Source: Prochlorococcus sp. AG-412-C21 (lineage in GTDB: Bacteria > Cyanobacteriota > Cyanobacteriia > PCC-6307 > Cyanobiaceae). From it: 43,270 bases of DNA. Shown here in pieces: positions 28,964 to 38,611 of this stretch (position 1 is its first letter; each line of letters starts with the position of its first letter). The stretch covers positions 1 to 43,270 of the forward strand of contig QCKZ01000009.1 of assembly GCA_003214975.1 (NCBI GenBank), written 5' to 3'. The translations under genes were made by a program, and so were the position numbers. The notes under the pieces are model-generated. The model saw nothing but the letters and a program-made list of their open reading frames with translations. It made no database searches and was not told the DNA's origin.

Positions 28964-29740
28964 CTAAGAAATTTTTTGTCTAATTATTGAATTTTTCAAA
29001 GATTCTTTTAAGCTCCTAACAACCGCAATCATTGATATTAAATCATTTAATTTATTAACTGCAGATCCAACGCCAACTGCTGAGGCTCCGCAGGATATTG
29101 CTAGTGGAGAGGTTACTTGGCTTAATCCAGAAGCACTCATAATTGGTATTTTGATAGATTGTTTCTTAAATTCTTGATAGATAGCATATGTAGCTGCAAG
29201 AGTTGGTACAGACTTTTCAAAAAAACCTTGAATTCCAGATGAATAAGGACTAGAACTGGTGCCACCTTCAGTTTGAATAATATCAACACCTTCTTCCACT
29301 AGCTTTATGGCAAGATCAACTTGTTTATCAATAGGCATAGTATGAGGAACAGTTACTGATAAGGGAACATTAGGTAATAAATCCCTTGTCTCCTTAGTTA
29401 TGTTTAAGACTTTTTCACCTGAAAAATTAATGCCTTTTTCATAAAAAGTATCGTAATTTCCTATCTCAATTAATGAGGCTCCTGCTTTTACAGAATCTAT
29501 AAACAATCCTGGCACTACTGAACTCACACATACGGGCAATGAAGAATTCTTAAGTGCCAGATCAACGAGTTCAGGGTTACAAGCAATATCGACAAGATCT
29601 GCACCACCTAATGAAGCAGCTTCAACAATTGTTTTCACGGATTGCACATCGAAATTATTCAATCCTGAAATAACTTTGAGTAAAGATTTACTTCTCAACT
29701 CTTCTTTAATTGTTTGTGGCAAAAGATTAATCAGACTCAT
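28964..29740 (-). CDS. ycf23: Ycf23 / DUF561 family protein
   Basis: This family is conserved in cyanobacteria and in the plastids of red algae, and its function is unknown to me. The 258 residues form a TIM-barrel-like sequence. [33 protein letters not shown] is an early strand-helix unit, and [18 protein letters not shown] is a late phosphate-binding-like strand-loop. [30 protein letters not shown] is a final barrel end resembling the phosphate site of FMN or phosphate-binding barrels. The ATG is at 29738-29740. uvrB follows 25 bases downstream and may be co-transcribed; tilS diverges 85 bases away. Confidence 0.85.
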   Translation of the reverse strand: MSLINLLPQTIKEELRSKSLLKVISGLNNFDVQSVKTIVEAASLGGADLVDIACNPELVDLALKNSSLPVCVSSVVPGLFIDSVKAGASLIEIGNYDTFYEKGINFSGEKVLNITKETRDLLPNVPLSVTVPHTMPIDKQVDLAIKLVEEGVDIIQTEGGTSSSPYSSGIQGFFEKSVPTLAATYAIYQEFKKQSIKIPIMSASGLSQVTSPLAISCGASAVGVGSAVNKLNDLISMIAVVRSLKESLKNSIIRQKIS

Positions 29741-29825
29741 TTACTTAATGAATTTATTACCCGATTGTGACATTGTTTTAGTAAAACAGTGCATTTTTTA
29801 AAAAATATTATCTGAGCAACACAAA

Positions 29826-30836
29826 ATGTCTGATAAAAAGTTAACTCAGAAACATTGGTCATCATGGCATCATCTGCTTCATAAGGAGATTCTTAGCAAA
29901 AAAACATTAATTCCCGAAGGATCAAATATTTTAATAAGTGTTTCTGGTGGACAAGACTCAATGGCCTTATTAACCCTAATTAATGACCTAAAAAAACTTC
30001 ATAATTGGTCAATTAGTGTTTGGCATGGAGATCATCAATGGCACGAAAAATCCTCAATATATGCTCTTGAATTAAAAAGTTATTGCGAAGGGTTAAATAT
30101 TTCATTCTATTTTGATCAAGCAAATAAAGAAAATATTTTTTCAGAAGAAAAAGCACGAGAATGGAGATATAAAAAATTATGTGAAAAAGCCAAAGCTTTA
30201 TTGAATAAGAACCAGGAACAAAAAAATATTTATTTATTAACTGGCCACACTAGTAGTGATAATGCAGAAACATTAATACTTAATTTAGCCAGAGGAAGTA
30301 ATTTTGCCGGTCTCAGTAATATTGAGAGCAAAAGATTACTAGAAAATCAAATTTTTTTAATAAGGCCATTATTAATTTTCAGTAGAAAAGACACAAAACA
30401 ATTCTGTAATGATATGAATATCCCATTCTGGGAAGATCCAACAAATTCAGATCTTAACTTAAAAAGAAATGTAGTAAGAAAAAAAATTATTCCTACCTTG
30501 GAAGCTATCTATCCTGGTTGTTCTTCAAGGATAAATAATTTTTCCCAAAAAATGAGTAACTACAATAATGAACGTAATGATCTTAGTGAACTAGCATACC
30601 TATATTGTAAAGACGTCAAAGGTATCAATAGGAATCTCTTAAATAGTATGTGTATTGAAGCGCGGTGCACAATCTTAAATAGATTTATTAGGGAAATATC
30701 TCCAAAGCAATATAGTTCTAAAAACCTGGCAAAATTAGCAACTTCAATTTATGAAAAAAATAAAGGGCAAGTTAACTTGCAAGAGTTTTTAAAAATTGTT
30801 TGGAATAAAAACTATATAGATTTTGAAAAAAGTTAA
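29826..30836 (+). CDS. tilS: tRNA(Ile)-lysidine synthetase TilS
   Basis: TilS converts C34 of tRNA-Ile(CAU) to lysidine, so that it reads AUA and not AUG. The PP-loop SGGQDS (40-45) and the ATP-binding and lysine-binding parts HGDHQWHEKS, GHTSSDNAETLILNLARG and IRPLLIFSRKDT are all present. The domain after the catalytic core is short: 336 residues, against about 430 in E. coli, so the C-terminal domains are reduced, as is common in cyanobacteria. AUA codons are frequent in AT-rich genes, which makes the enzyme essential here. The 3' end overlaps convergent RNase J by 4 bases. Confidence 0.95.
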   Translation: MSDKKLTQKHWSSWHHLLHKEILSKKTLIPEGSNILISVSGGQDSMALLTLINDLKKLHNWSISVWHGDHQWHEKSSIYALELKSYCEGLNISFYFDQANKENIFSEEKAREWRYKKLCEKAKALLNKNQEQKNIYLLTGHTSSDNAETLILNLARGSNFAGLSNIESKRLLENQIFLIRPLLIFSRKDTKQFCNDMNIPFWEDPTNSDLNLKRNVVRKKIIPTLEAIYPGCSSRINNFSQKMSNYNNERNDLSELAYLYCKDVKGINRNLLNSMCIEARCTILNRFIREISPKQYSSKNLAKLATSIYEKNKGQVNLQEFLKIVWNKNYIDFEKS

Positions 30837-32818
30837 GATGTTACGGCAGATCTTCTTCTTCTTGTTCTACCTTCAAATGAATCTTCGTTAGAAGTATCAG
30901 CTGATTGATTCTGTGAAGCTTTTGGACTTTTTTGGTTATTTTGCGGATTATTTGAACTATTCGGATGATTATTGCTTGATTTCTTGTGGAAATTATGATT
31001 ATTTCTATTTCTATTAGAGGAATTATGCTCTTCAGTAATCTTTGGAATATAAGCACGAGTTCCACTTGGGGCAGGTTGAACTAAACACAAAATAAGTGGC
31101 TCAACTTGTAATTCTCTTCTCATTCTCCTTGATAAACCATTTTCAATTTCTCTTTGTACACCAATCCAATCTACTTCAAAATTATTCGGCCCAGTTTGCC
31201 TGGATAATTGTTTCCATCTATTTTCTAAGACCCAGCTTATTTCTCGTTCTGTCCACATAGACATTTTTCTTGGTTCTGCAGTAGTGATAACTCCTCTTAA
31301 ATTAACTCTTGGAGGCGCAACCATCTTCCCATCTGTACTGATAGGAGCTAAAACTGTTACTACACCATCCCCAGCTAATTGCTGCCTCTCTTTTAGAACT
31401 CGAGCATCTACTATCCCATTTCGTGAATTATCAAGCAATTCAACTCCTGCTTTTACAGGATCACCTTTTTGGATAGAATTTGGTGTCAACTCAACGACAT
31501 CACCATTTTCAATAATTAAAATGTTGTCTTTTGGAACTCCCATTACCTGCGCACTTCTACTGTGACAAACAAGCATTCTATGTTCTCCGTGAACCGGAAC
31601 AAAAAACTTAGGTTTAGCGAGTGCCAACATTAACTTTTGATCTTCTTGGAAACCATGACCAGAAACATGGATATTCTCACCCTTTCCATAAACAACTTTC
31701 GCTCCCATTTTCATTAATCTATCTATTGTATTAACAACACCAATAGTGTTTCCTGGAATTGGGCTAGCAGAGAATATAACGGTATCAGTAGTCTTAAGAC
31801 GAACATGTTGATGGTCCCCACGAGATATTCTACTTAAAGCAGCTAAAGGTTCTCCTTGACTACCAGTCATCAATAATAAGGTTTCTCTATCAGGTAAATC
31901 TCTAATTTGTTTAATAGGAACAAATAAATCATCTGGACATTTCATGTAACCAATATCCCTTGCTTTAGCAATAACATTTATCATCGATCTACCTAACAAA
32001 CCGACCTTTCTTCCATGTTTCATTGCCAAATCTAAGATCATGGTCACTCTATGAACAGAACTAGCAAAAGTAGTAAGGATAACTCGTTCTTTTGCCTCAG
32101 CAATATGTTTTTCTAAAGAGGGATAGATAGTCTTCTCAGAAGGACAAAAACCAGGAACTTCTGCATTAGTAGAATCACTGAACATGCATAAAACGCCCTT
32201 CTCTCCGTAATGCACCATTCTTTCAATGTCAAATTGCTCTCCATCTACTGGCATATGATCAAACTTAAAATCTCCCGTGAAAATAATTGTGCCAACAGGT
32301 GTTGTAACTGCCAAAGAAAAACTATCGCAAATGGAATGAGTATTTCGAATAAATTCAACAGAAAAATGTTGTCCAACTTTTACAACATCTCTTGGATTTA
32401 CTGTCTGTATAGTAGTTCTATCTGATACCCCTGCTTCCTCCATTTTTCCTCTTAGCATTGACATTGCTAGTCTTGGGCCATAAATAATCGGAATATTAAA
32501 ATGCTTTAGATGATGAGAAATACCTCCAATATGATCTTCATGACCATGAGTGACAATCATTCCTTTTATTCTTCTTTGATTTTCTTTTAAAAAAGTTGTA
32601 TCTGGCATAACAACATTCACACCATGCATCCCATCTGAGGGAAAAGCTAGTCCAGCATCAACTAGCATTAATTCATCTCCGTATTCAAATACACAAGTAT
32701 TTTTTCCTATTTCATGTAAGCCACCTAGTGGTATAACTCTTAGAGTCGGACTATTACTTTTAGATCCCGATGAATTATTTGAAGATCTATTAACAGTTGA
32801 ATTTGTACTTGATTGCAT
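30833..32818 (-). CDS. rnj: Ribonuclease J
   Basis: RNase J is a metallo-beta-lactamase/beta-CASP ribonuclease with 5' exonuclease and endonuclease activity; it works in mRNA decay and rRNA maturation. The zinc motif HGHEDHIGG is at 91-99, followed by FTGDFKFDH and the beta-CASP part with GSQGEPLAALSRI and PVHGEHR. A Ser/Asn-rich tract (about 1-25) precedes the catalytic part. The last 65 residues (about 595-661) are low-complexity, with many Asn, Ser, Gln and Lys, ending GRTRRRRSAVTS. Such a disordered tail is typical of cyanobacterial RNase J and may bind RNA or partners. It lies 80 bases downstream of dapA on the same strand. The leader contains a small AT-rich hairpin (32852-32866). Confidence 0.95.
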   Translation of the reverse strand: MQSSTNSTVNRSSNNSSGSKSNSPTLRVIPLGGLHEIGKNTCVFEYGDELMLVDAGLAFPSDGMHGVNVVMPDTTFLKENQRRIKGMIVTHGHEDHIGGISHHLKHFNIPIIYGPRLAMSMLRGKMEEAGVSDRTTIQTVNPRDVVKVGQHFSVEFIRNTHSICDSFSLAVTTPVGTIIFTGDFKFDHMPVDGEQFDIERMVHYGEKGVLCMFSDSTNAEVPGFCPSEKTIYPSLEKHIAEAKERVILTTFASSVHRVTMILDLAMKHGRKVGLLGRSMINVIAKARDIGYMKCPDDLFVPIKQIRDLPDRETLLLMTGSQGEPLAALSRISRGDHQHVRLKTTDTVIFSASPIPGNTIGVVNTIDRLMKMGAKVVYGKGENIHVSGHGFQEDQKLMLALAKPKFFVPVHGEHRMLVCHSRSAQVMGVPKDNILIIENGDVVELTPNSIQKGDPVKAGVELLDNSRNGIVDARVLKERQQLAGDGVVTVLAPISTDGKMVAPPRVNLRGVITTAEPRKMSMWTEREISWVLENRWKQLSRQTGPNNFEVDWIGVQREIENGLSRRMRRELQVEPLILCLVQPAPSGTRAYIPKITEEHNSSNRNRNNHNFHKKSSNNHPNSSNNPQNNQKSPKASQNQSADTSNEDSFEGRTRRRRSAVTS

Positions 32819-32890
32819 AATTTTGAAGTTTATGAAGGCCTGCTTGTAATCAAATAAGGTTTATTTAAATTTAATTATCAAGTTAAATAT

Positions 32891-32909
32891 AATCCTTATT
32901 ATAAGGATT
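32891..32909 (-). repeat. Hairpin across the dapA stop codon
   Basis: AATCCTTA (32891-32898) and TAAGGATT (32902-32909) form a perfect 8-base stem with a 3-base loop. It contains the dapA TAA and a second in-frame TAA. No T-run follows on the minus strand, so it may protect or pace the 3' end rather than terminate transcription strongly. Confidence 0.45.
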
Positions 32910-33801
32910 TCAGGATAAAAGATAGTTGCTTTTTCATGTCCGCAGTTAATGGTGACAAAGGACTTCTTGGATTACCTACATTCCATCCTGACAGCTCTAA
33001 GGCAGCCTTTATTGGGATTGGATTAGTAGTCATAAAAAGTGCTTTGAAAAGAGGCTGAAGTTTTTCATGAATTGCAAGCGCGTTGGAAACGTTTCCACTT
33101 TGAAAGGATTCAATCATCTCTTTCAATTGCAAACCAACTAAATGACTTGCAACACTTACTACTCCTACAGCACCCACAGATAACATTGGGAGCAACAATG
33201 AATCATCGCCACTATATACAGAGAGTTGGGAGCCACAAATAGCTCTTAGTTCTGTTACTTCTTCTATTCTACCGCTTGCTGCTTTAATACTGAGAATATT
33301 TGAGAAATCCATAAGTTTGTTCACAGTATCAGGTAATAAATTGCACCCTGTTCTTCCAGGTATGTTGTAAAGCATTAAAGGTAAATCATTTGCAGAATTA
33401 GCAATGGAACTGAAATGTTTATAAAGACCTTCTTGAGGTGGTTTATTGTAATAAGGAACAACAACTAAAGCACCGTCGGCCCCAGAATCGTAGGCTTTTT
33501 TTGTAGCTTCTACAGCCTCGCTCGTACAATTACTACCAGTACCAACTATTACTTTACAGCTTGAATCCAAAGATCCTTTTACTGCAATAAATAAATCATG
33601 CTGTTCCGCCCATGAAAGAGTCGGAGATTCTCCTGTGGTACCACATAGCACAATGCCATCAGAACCGTTCTCAAAAAGATAATTTGAAAGTTTTATAGCT
33701 AGTTCATAATCTACATTTCCATTTTCAGTAAATGGTGTAACCATTGCAGTCAATATTCTTCCAAAGAATGGATTAGTAAACTTAGGTTTGTCGATAATCA
33801 T
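32899..33801 (-). CDS. dapA: 4-hydroxy-tetrahydrodipicolinate synthase
   Basis: DapA condenses aspartate semialdehyde with pyruvate, committing carbon to lysine and to diaminopimelate for peptidoglycan. The barrel carries [12 protein letters not shown] (T55, T56), YNIPGRTG (Y145, R150) and the Schiff-base lysine in SIKAASG (K173), so the active site is complete. Length 300. The start ATG overlaps the asd stop (ATGA, 33798-33801), so the two enzymes of consecutive steps are translated from one message. A hairpin spans its stop codon. RNase J follows 80 bases downstream. DapA may be feedback-inhibited by lysine, but that cannot be read here. Confidence 0.97.
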   Translation of the reverse strand: MIIDKPKFTNPFFGRILTAMVTPFTENGNVDYELAIKLSNYLFENGSDGIVLCGTTGESPTLSWAEQHDLFIAVKGSLDSSCKVIVGTGSNCTSEAVEATKKAYDSGADGALVVVPYYNKPPQEGLYKHFSSIANSANDLPLMLYNIPGRTGCNLLPDTVNKLMDFSNILSIKAASGRIEEVTELRAICGSQLSVYSGDDSLLLPMLSVGAVGVVSVASHLVGLQLKEMIESFQSGNVSNALAIHEKLQPLFKALFMTTNPIPIKAALELSGWNVGNPRSPLSPLTADMKKQLSFILKSL

Positions 33802-34829
33802 TTTTTTGGAATTAATAACTCAGCTATTTGAACAGCATTAAGAGCTGCTCCTTTTCTTATTTGATCTCCACATAACCATAATTCTAATCCATTTGGCTGA
33901 CTTATATCAGTCCTTAACCTGCCAACAGCAACATTATCCCTTCCCATAACGTCATTTGGCATAGGAAATCTATTATTTTTGTAATCCTCGATGATTTCAA
34001 TTCCAGGAGATTTTTTTAATTCATCAAGAGCATCTTTAGGTTCAACTACACCAGCAAATTCAATATTGATAGATTCAGAGTGGGCTCTAAGTATTGGAAC
34101 TCGAACGCATGTCGCAGAGAGCTTTAAATCAGCAATATTTAATATTTTTCTGGTCTCATTAACCATTTTCATCTCTTCCTCGCAGTAATTATTTGCAAGC
34201 ATAGGTGAATTATGTAAAAACAAATTAAAAGCCAAGGAGTAAGGTAAAACTTGACTTTTTTGGGGATCACCCTGAAGATATTGTTCAGTTAAAAGTTTTA
34301 GTTCCTCCATCGCTAATTGGCCTGCACCACTAACTGATTGATATGTTGAGATAACAACCCTTTGAATAGTCGAAAGTTTATTTAACGGAGCTAAAACTAA
34401 TGTCAACAAAATGGTTGTGCAGTTTGGATTCGCTATTACCCCATCATGATTAAGTGCGTCACTACCATTAACTTCGGGAACTACAAGAGGTACGTTTTCA
34501 TCTAATCTGAAAGCACTGGAATTATCTATCATTACAGCATTTTGATCCATAATAGTAGACAACCATTTTTTTGAAATACTTCCACCGGCTGAAGCTAAAA
34601 CTAAATCAAGATTCAGAAATTCTTCCTTAGTGGTTTTTTTTGTAACTAATTCTTCATCTTTCCAAAAAATTTTATTCCCTTCTGACCGCTCTGATGAAAG
34701 CAAAACCAATTCAGATATTGGGAAATCGCGTTGTTCAAGAATTTTGAGTATTTCAGATCCTACAGCACCTGAAGATCCTAAAACAGCGACTTTTAATGGC
34801 CTATTAGGCAAAAACGGAGATTTTCTCAC
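33798..34829 (-). CDS. asd: Aspartate-semialdehyde dehydrogenase
   Basis: Asd reduces aspartyl phosphate to aspartate semialdehyde, the step after LysC and before DapA. The NADPH loop is [10 protein letters not shown] (18-27). The catalytic cysteine is C137 in ANPNCTT, and a late RAHSESI provides the His, with the family signature [10 protein letters not shown] between them. The 343-residue length is normal. The start is GTG at 34827-34829. It overlaps dapA by 4 bases and is divergent from tig across a 124-base region holding a perfect 13-base palindrome. Confidence 0.96.
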   Translation of the reverse strand: MRKSPFLPNRPLKVAVLGSSGAVGSEILKILEQRDFPISELVLLSSERSEGNKIFWKDEELVTKKTTKEEFLNLDLVLASAGGSISKKWLSTIMDQNAVMIDNSSAFRLDENVPLVVPEVNGSDALNHDGVIANPNCTTILLTLVLAPLNKLSTIQRVVISTYQSVSGAGQLAMEELKLLTEQYLQGDPQKSQVLPYSLAFNLFLHNSPMLANNYCEEEMKMVNETRKILNIADLKLSATCVRVPILRAHSESINIEFAGVVEPKDALDELKKSPGIEIIEDYKNNRFPMPNDVMGRDNVAVGRLRTDISQPNGLELWLCGDQIRKGAALNAVQIAELLIPKK

Positions 34830-34900
34830 ACTTTAAAATGATTTTTATTAATAGATTGACTATTTTTTTTACTTTATCAAAAAATTAACTTTCAAGGAAA

Positions 34901-34913
34901 TCACATAATGTGA
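34901..34913. promoter_or_regulatory. Perfect 13-base palindrome between asd and tig
   Basis: TCACATAATGTGA (centre at 34907) is a perfect palindrome, with six-base arms, in the divergent asd/tig promoter region. It is a plausible dimer-binding operator. It does not match the GTA-N8-TAC NtcA pattern, and its arms are reversed relative to a CRP site. Confidence 0.45.
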
Positions 34914-34931
34914 AATAATTAAGTTTCGGCT

Positions 34932-34937
34932 TATAGT
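34932..34937 (+). promoter_or_regulatory. Possible -10 box of tig
   Basis: TATAGT lies 16 bases before the tig ATG, which would give a very short leader of about 10 bases. The adjacent GTAATAATTAC (34936-34946) is also palindromic. No convincing -35 was seen. Confidence 0.35.
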
Positions 34938-34953
34938 AATAATTACAAAAAAC

Positions 34954-36372
34954 ATGGCTAAAGAAGAATTAATAGTCAAAACAACTCCTCTACCTCAAAG
35001 TAGAATTTCATTTGAATTAGAAATACCCTCTGAGACATGCAAGACGTGCGTAAATGAGACTATAAGTTCTATTAGTCGTTCGGCTAAAATTCCTGGATTT
35101 AGAATGGGTAAAATTCCTAAACAAGTCTTAATCCAAAGAATTGGCATCACACAATTACACGCTTCTGCTCTCGAAAAAATAATTGATAAATCATGGCAAG
35201 AAGCATTAAAAATAAAATCTATAGAGCCTCTAAGTGAGCCAGAATTGGTAGATGGATTTGAATCTTTACTTGAAAAGTTTAGTCCTGAAAAATCACTTAA
35301 AGTTACTCTACAAACTGATGTTGCTCCTGAATTAAAACTAAAAAAATCCAAAGGACTTAATGTTGAAATCTCAAAAACTACATTTGATCCTAAGTCAGTT
35401 GATGAAGCTCTAGAAAAATCTAGAAGTCAATTTGCTAATATTGTGCCAGTCACCAATAGAGCAGCGAAATTAGGAGATATTGCTGTAGTGAGTTTCAAAG
35501 GAAAATATAAAAAGTCTGGTAAAGAGATTGATGGTGGGACAAGTGAATCAATGGATCTTGAGTTAGAAAAGAACAAAATGATTCCAGGGTTTGTTGAAGG
35601 AATCGTAAAGATGAAAATTGGAGATACTAAAACACTTAACCTTAAATTTCCTGAAGATTATTCTCATGAGGATTCAAGAGGCAAAGAGGCAATCTTTGAA
35701 GTAAATCTTAAGGATCTCAAAGAAAAAGAATTACCTAAACTGAATGACGATTTTGCTAAACAGTCTGGCAATAAAGAATCATTAAAAGAATTAAAGAAAG
35801 ATATTGAAAAGCAACTTAAAGATAATTTTGAAAAATCTCAAAAAGATATAAAAATTGAAGCTTTATTAGATGCATTAACAAACGAATTAGTTGCTGAAAT
35901 TCCAAAATCTATGATTGATATAGAAGTTAGGAATAATATTGAACAAACCGCGCAAAGATTTGCTCAACAAGGTCTTGATGTTAAATCTACTTTCACTACG
36001 GAATTAGTTAAGTCTTTAGCAGAGTCCACAAGGCCACAGGCTGAAAAAAATGTTCAAAGAAATTTAGCTCTAAAGGCATTAGCAGAAACAGAAAAAATAA
36101 CAGTTGAAAAAGAAGAAATTGATCTAAAAATGAAAGATTATGAAGATGCAATATCTAAATCTTCAAAACAAATAGATATTAAAAAATTATCAGAAGTAAT
36201 TAGTAACGATTTACTCAAAGAAAAATTAATAATATGGCTTGAAGAAAATTCCGAAGTTAAAGAAAAAACTACAAAAGCCACAAAAACTGCTACAAAAAAA
36301 ACAAAAACTGCAACAAAAACAACAAAAACAACAAAAACAACAAAAACTCAAAATAAAAAAGAAAAAAAATAA
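34954..36372 (+). CDS. tig: Trigger factor
   Basis: Trigger factor is the ribosome-bound chaperone that meets nascent chains at the exit tunnel. The ribosome-binding domain (1 to about 150) has the signature GFRMGKIP (48-55). A FKBP-type prolyl isomerase domain (about 165-250) with GDIAVVSFKGKY and MIPGFVEGIVKMKIGD follows, then the helical C domain (about 260-430). The last roughly 36 residues (about 436-472) are almost only Lys, Thr and Ala, encoded by a simple repeat of ACAAAA-type units. Length 472. clpP follows after 65 bases on the same strand, the usual tig-clpP-clpX series. Confidence 0.97.
   Translation: MAKEELIVKTTPLPQSRISFELEIPSETCKTCVNETISSISRSAKIPGFRMGKIPKQVLIQRIGITQLHASALEKIIDKSWQEALKIKSIEPLSEPELVDGFESLLEKFSPEKSLKVTLQTDVAPELKLKKSKGLNVEISKTTFDPKSVDEALEKSRSQFANIVPVTNRAAKLGDIAVVSFKGKYKKSGKEIDGGTSESMDLELEKNKMIPGFVEGIVKMKIGDTKTLNLKFPEDYSHEDSRGKEAIFEVNLKDLKEKELPKLNDDFAKQSGNKESLKELKKDIEKQLKDNFEKSQKDIKIEALLDALTNELVAEIPKSMIDIEVRNNIEQTAQRFAQQGLDVKSTFTTELVKSLAESTRPQAEKNVQRNLALKALAETEKITVEKEEIDLKMKDYEDAISKSSKQIDIKKLSEVISNDLLKEKLIIWLEENSEVKEKTTKATKTATKKTKTATKTTKTTKTTKTQNKKEKK
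36268..36370 (+). repeat. ACAAAA-type simple repeat encoding the trigger factor tail
   Basis: The sense strand is almost pure A and C here. A 9-base unit, ACAACAAAA, is repeated about four times at 36312-36346, giving Lys-Thr-Thr repeats. Such a tract is prone to length change. No frameshift is present. Confidence 0.85.
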
Positions 36373-36437
36373 TTTATGAAATTTCTTACTAATTAAACAA
36401 AAACCTCTTAAATTAACAATAAGACGAAAACTATTTT

Positions 36438-37082
36438 GTGAATTCAGAAAAAAAACATTTAATCCAAAGCTCAATAAGTTCTTACGAAAGGATTAATAAT
36501 ACTAGTGCCGCTGTTCCTACCGTGATAGAACAATCTGGCAGAGGAGAAAGAGCTTTTGATATTTATTCAAGGCTATTGAGGGAAAGAATAATTTTTTTAG
36601 GTACTGGAATTAATGATCAAGTATCAGACTCTCTTGTTGCACAATTATTATTTCTTGAGGCTGAAGATCCTGAAAAAGACATACAAATATATATCAATTC
36701 TCCTGGGGGCTCAGTAACTGCAGGAATGGCTATATACGATACTATTCAACAAATATCCCCTGATGTAGTGACAATATGCTTTGGAGTCGCTGCAAGTATG
36801 GGTGCATTTCTCCTTTCTGGAGGAGCAAAGGGAAAAAGATTGGCTTTGCCTAATTCCAGGATAATGATTCATCAGCCTCTTGGAGGTGCACAAGGTCAAG
36901 CAGTAGAAATTGAAATACAAGCAAAAGAAATACTTTTTCTAAAGAAGACATTAAATTCTCTTTTAGCGGAACATACTGGTCAACCTATAGAAAAGATTAA
37001 TGAAGATACAGAAAGAGACTACTTCTTATCACCCTCAGAAGCAGTCGAATATGGATTAATTGATAAAGTTATCAAAAAATGA
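36438..37082 (+). CDS. clpP: ATP-dependent Clp protease proteolytic subunit
   Basis: ClpP forms the barrel-shaped serine peptidase that degrades substrates fed by ClpX or ClpC. The Ser-His-Asp triad is intact: S120 in [10 protein letters not shown]145 in IMIHQPLGG and D194 in ERDYFLS. Length 214, with an N-terminal region of about 25 residues likely removed on maturation. The start is GTG at 36438; no ATG nearby keeps the frame and a longer protein. Cyanobacteria have several clpP genes. This one, upstream of clpX, corresponds to the copy paired with ClpX (clpP2-type). clpX begins 104 bases downstream. Confidence 0.94.
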   Translation: MNSEKKHLIQSSISSYERINNTSAAVPTVIEQSGRGERAFDIYSRLLRERIIFLGTGINDQVSDSLVAQLLFLEAEDPEKDIQIYINSPGGSVTAGMAIYDTIQQISPDVVTICFGVAASMGAFLLSGGAKGKRLALPNSRIMIHQPLGGAQGQAVEIEIQAKEILFLKKTLNSLLAEHTGQPIEKINEDTERDYFLSPSEAVEYGLIDKVIKK

Positions 37083-37186
37083 CAAGCGGTACTGATTTTT
37101 TAAGAATATGATGACGAATCGATATTTATAAGCAATCCTAGTGAATAGGGAATATTAAAACCCTTAAACATTAAACTTTATAATCG

Positions 37187-38554
37187 ATGGCTAAATTTGA
37201 CGCCCATCTTAAATGTTCATTTTGCGGGAAATCTCAAGACCAAGTTAGAAAGCTCATAGCTGGTCCTGGGGTGTATATTTGTGATGAGTGCATAGATCTT
37301 TGCAATGAAATTCTTGATGAAGAACTACTCGATAATCAAGCCAACAATAACAACTCCCCGCAAGTAAAAAAGAAGTTACCAAATGATAATCCCCAAAAAT
37401 CTATTCCTTTAGAATTAACATCAATTCCCAAACCATTAGAAATTAAAAGTTTTCTTGATAATCAGGTCGTTGGACAAGAATCTGCAAAGAAAATTTTATC
37501 AGTAGCTGTTTACAACCACTATAAAAGATTAGCTTGGAAAGTTAAAGAAGAAAGTAAAAATAGCAATTCAAAAGATTCACAAGCAACGAAATTGCAAAAA
37601 TCAAATATTTTACTCATAGGGCCAACTGGAAGCGGGAAAACATTATTGGCGCAAACCTTAGCTGAATTTCTAGATGTTCCTTTTGCAGTAGCTGATGCAA
37701 CGACTTTGACAGAAGCTGGATATGTTGGAGAAGATGTTGAAAATATACTTTTAAGACTTCTACAAAAATCAGAAATGAATGTAGACCTAGCTCAAAAAGG
37801 AATAATTTACATAGATGAAATAGATAAAATTGCTAGAAAAAGTGAGAACCCCTCAATTACTAGAGATGTCTCTGGTGAAGGAGTACAGCAAGCATTATTA
37901 AAAATGCTTGAAGGAACAATTGCCAATGTTCCGCCACAAGGAGGTAGAAAACATCCTTATCATGACTGCATCCAAATTGATACTAGTCAAATTTTATTTA
38001 TTTGCGGGGGGGCTTTTATTGGTTTAGAGGATATCGTTCAAAAGCGTATGGGTAAACACTCCATAGGATTTACCACCAATTCAGATCAAAACACAGTTGA
38101 TACAAAAAAAATAGTAGATCCAAGAGATTCCCTGAAAAATTTAGAGTTAGATGATTTAGTGAAATATGGACTAATTCCAGAATTTATTGGAAGAATTCCT
38201 GTTTGTGCTGTATTAGATCGTCTTTCTAAAGAAACTTTAGAATCTATTCTTACTCAACCAAGAGATGCACTAGTAAAGCAATTCAAAACATTGCTAAGTA
38301 TGGATAATGTTGAATTATCATTTGAGCCTGATTCTGTTGAAGCAATAGCAAATGAAGCTTATAAAAGAAAAACAGGTGCAAGAGCATTAAGATCAATAAT
38401 TGAGGAGCTAATGCTTGACATAATGTACTCTTTGCCTTCTGAAGAAAATGTAAAAGAATTCACAATTACAAAAAAAATGGTCGACAATTTATTTTCATCC
38501 AAAATTGTTAAGCTTCCGTCTGGATCAAAAAGAATCATTAAAGAGTCTGCGTAA
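37187..38554 (+). CDS. clpX: ATP-dependent Clp protease ATP-binding subunit ClpX
   Basis: ClpX unfolds tagged or regulatory proteins and threads them into ClpP. The N-terminal zinc domain has C10, C13, C32 and C35 (CSFC, then CDEC). The AAA+ core shows Walker A GPTGSGKT (145-152), an [11 protein letters not shown]alker B, a GYVG pore loop in EAGYVGED, the ClpP-contact IGF loop within KHSIGFTT, and a sensor 2 arginine in TGARALRSI. Length 455. The start ATG is at 37187. A TATAAT ends two bases before this ATG and is too close to be its promoter. Confidence 0.98.
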   Translation: MAKFDAHLKCSFCGKSQDQVRKLIAGPGVYICDECIDLCNEILDEELLDNQANNNNSPQVKKKLPNDNPQKSIPLELTSIPKPLEIKSFLDNQVVGQESAKKILSVAVYNHYKRLAWKVKEESKNSNSKDSQATKLQKSNILLIGPTGSGKTLLAQTLAEFLDVPFAVADATTLTEAGYVGEDVENILLRLLQKSEMNVDLAQKGIIYIDEIDKIARKSENPSITRDVSGEGVQQALLKMLEGTIANVPPQGGRKHPYHDCIQIDTSQILFICGGAFIGLEDIVQKRMGKHSIGFTTNSDQNTVDTKKIVDPRDSLKNLELDDLVKYGLIPEFIGRIPVCAVLDRLSKETLESILTQPRDALVKQFKTLLSMDNVELSFEPDSVEAIANEAYKRKTGARALRSIIEELMLDIMYSLPSEENVKEFTITKKMVDNLFSSKIVKLPSGSKRIIKESA

Positions 38555-38611
38555 AATTAGAGTTTAATTGTTGCAATTTCAACCCTAAGTGTTCTAAGTA
38601 ATGAAGAATAA

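Noticed and set aside
30841..31065. Ile-rich open frame within the RNase J tail
   Set aside because: It is another reading frame of the low-complexity tail on the same strand and has no independent support.
34995..35351. 118-residue open frame antisense to tig
   Set aside because: It is a shadow of the conserved trigger factor N-terminus, with no family pattern.
36226..36474. Cys/Phe-rich open frame antisense to the tig tail
   Set aside because: Its CCFCCFC repeats are only the reverse reading of the ACAAAA simple repeat.
37179..37184. TATAAT just before clpX
   Set aside because: It ends only two bases before the ATG, so a start from it would fall inside the gene. It is more likely chance in AT-rich DNA.
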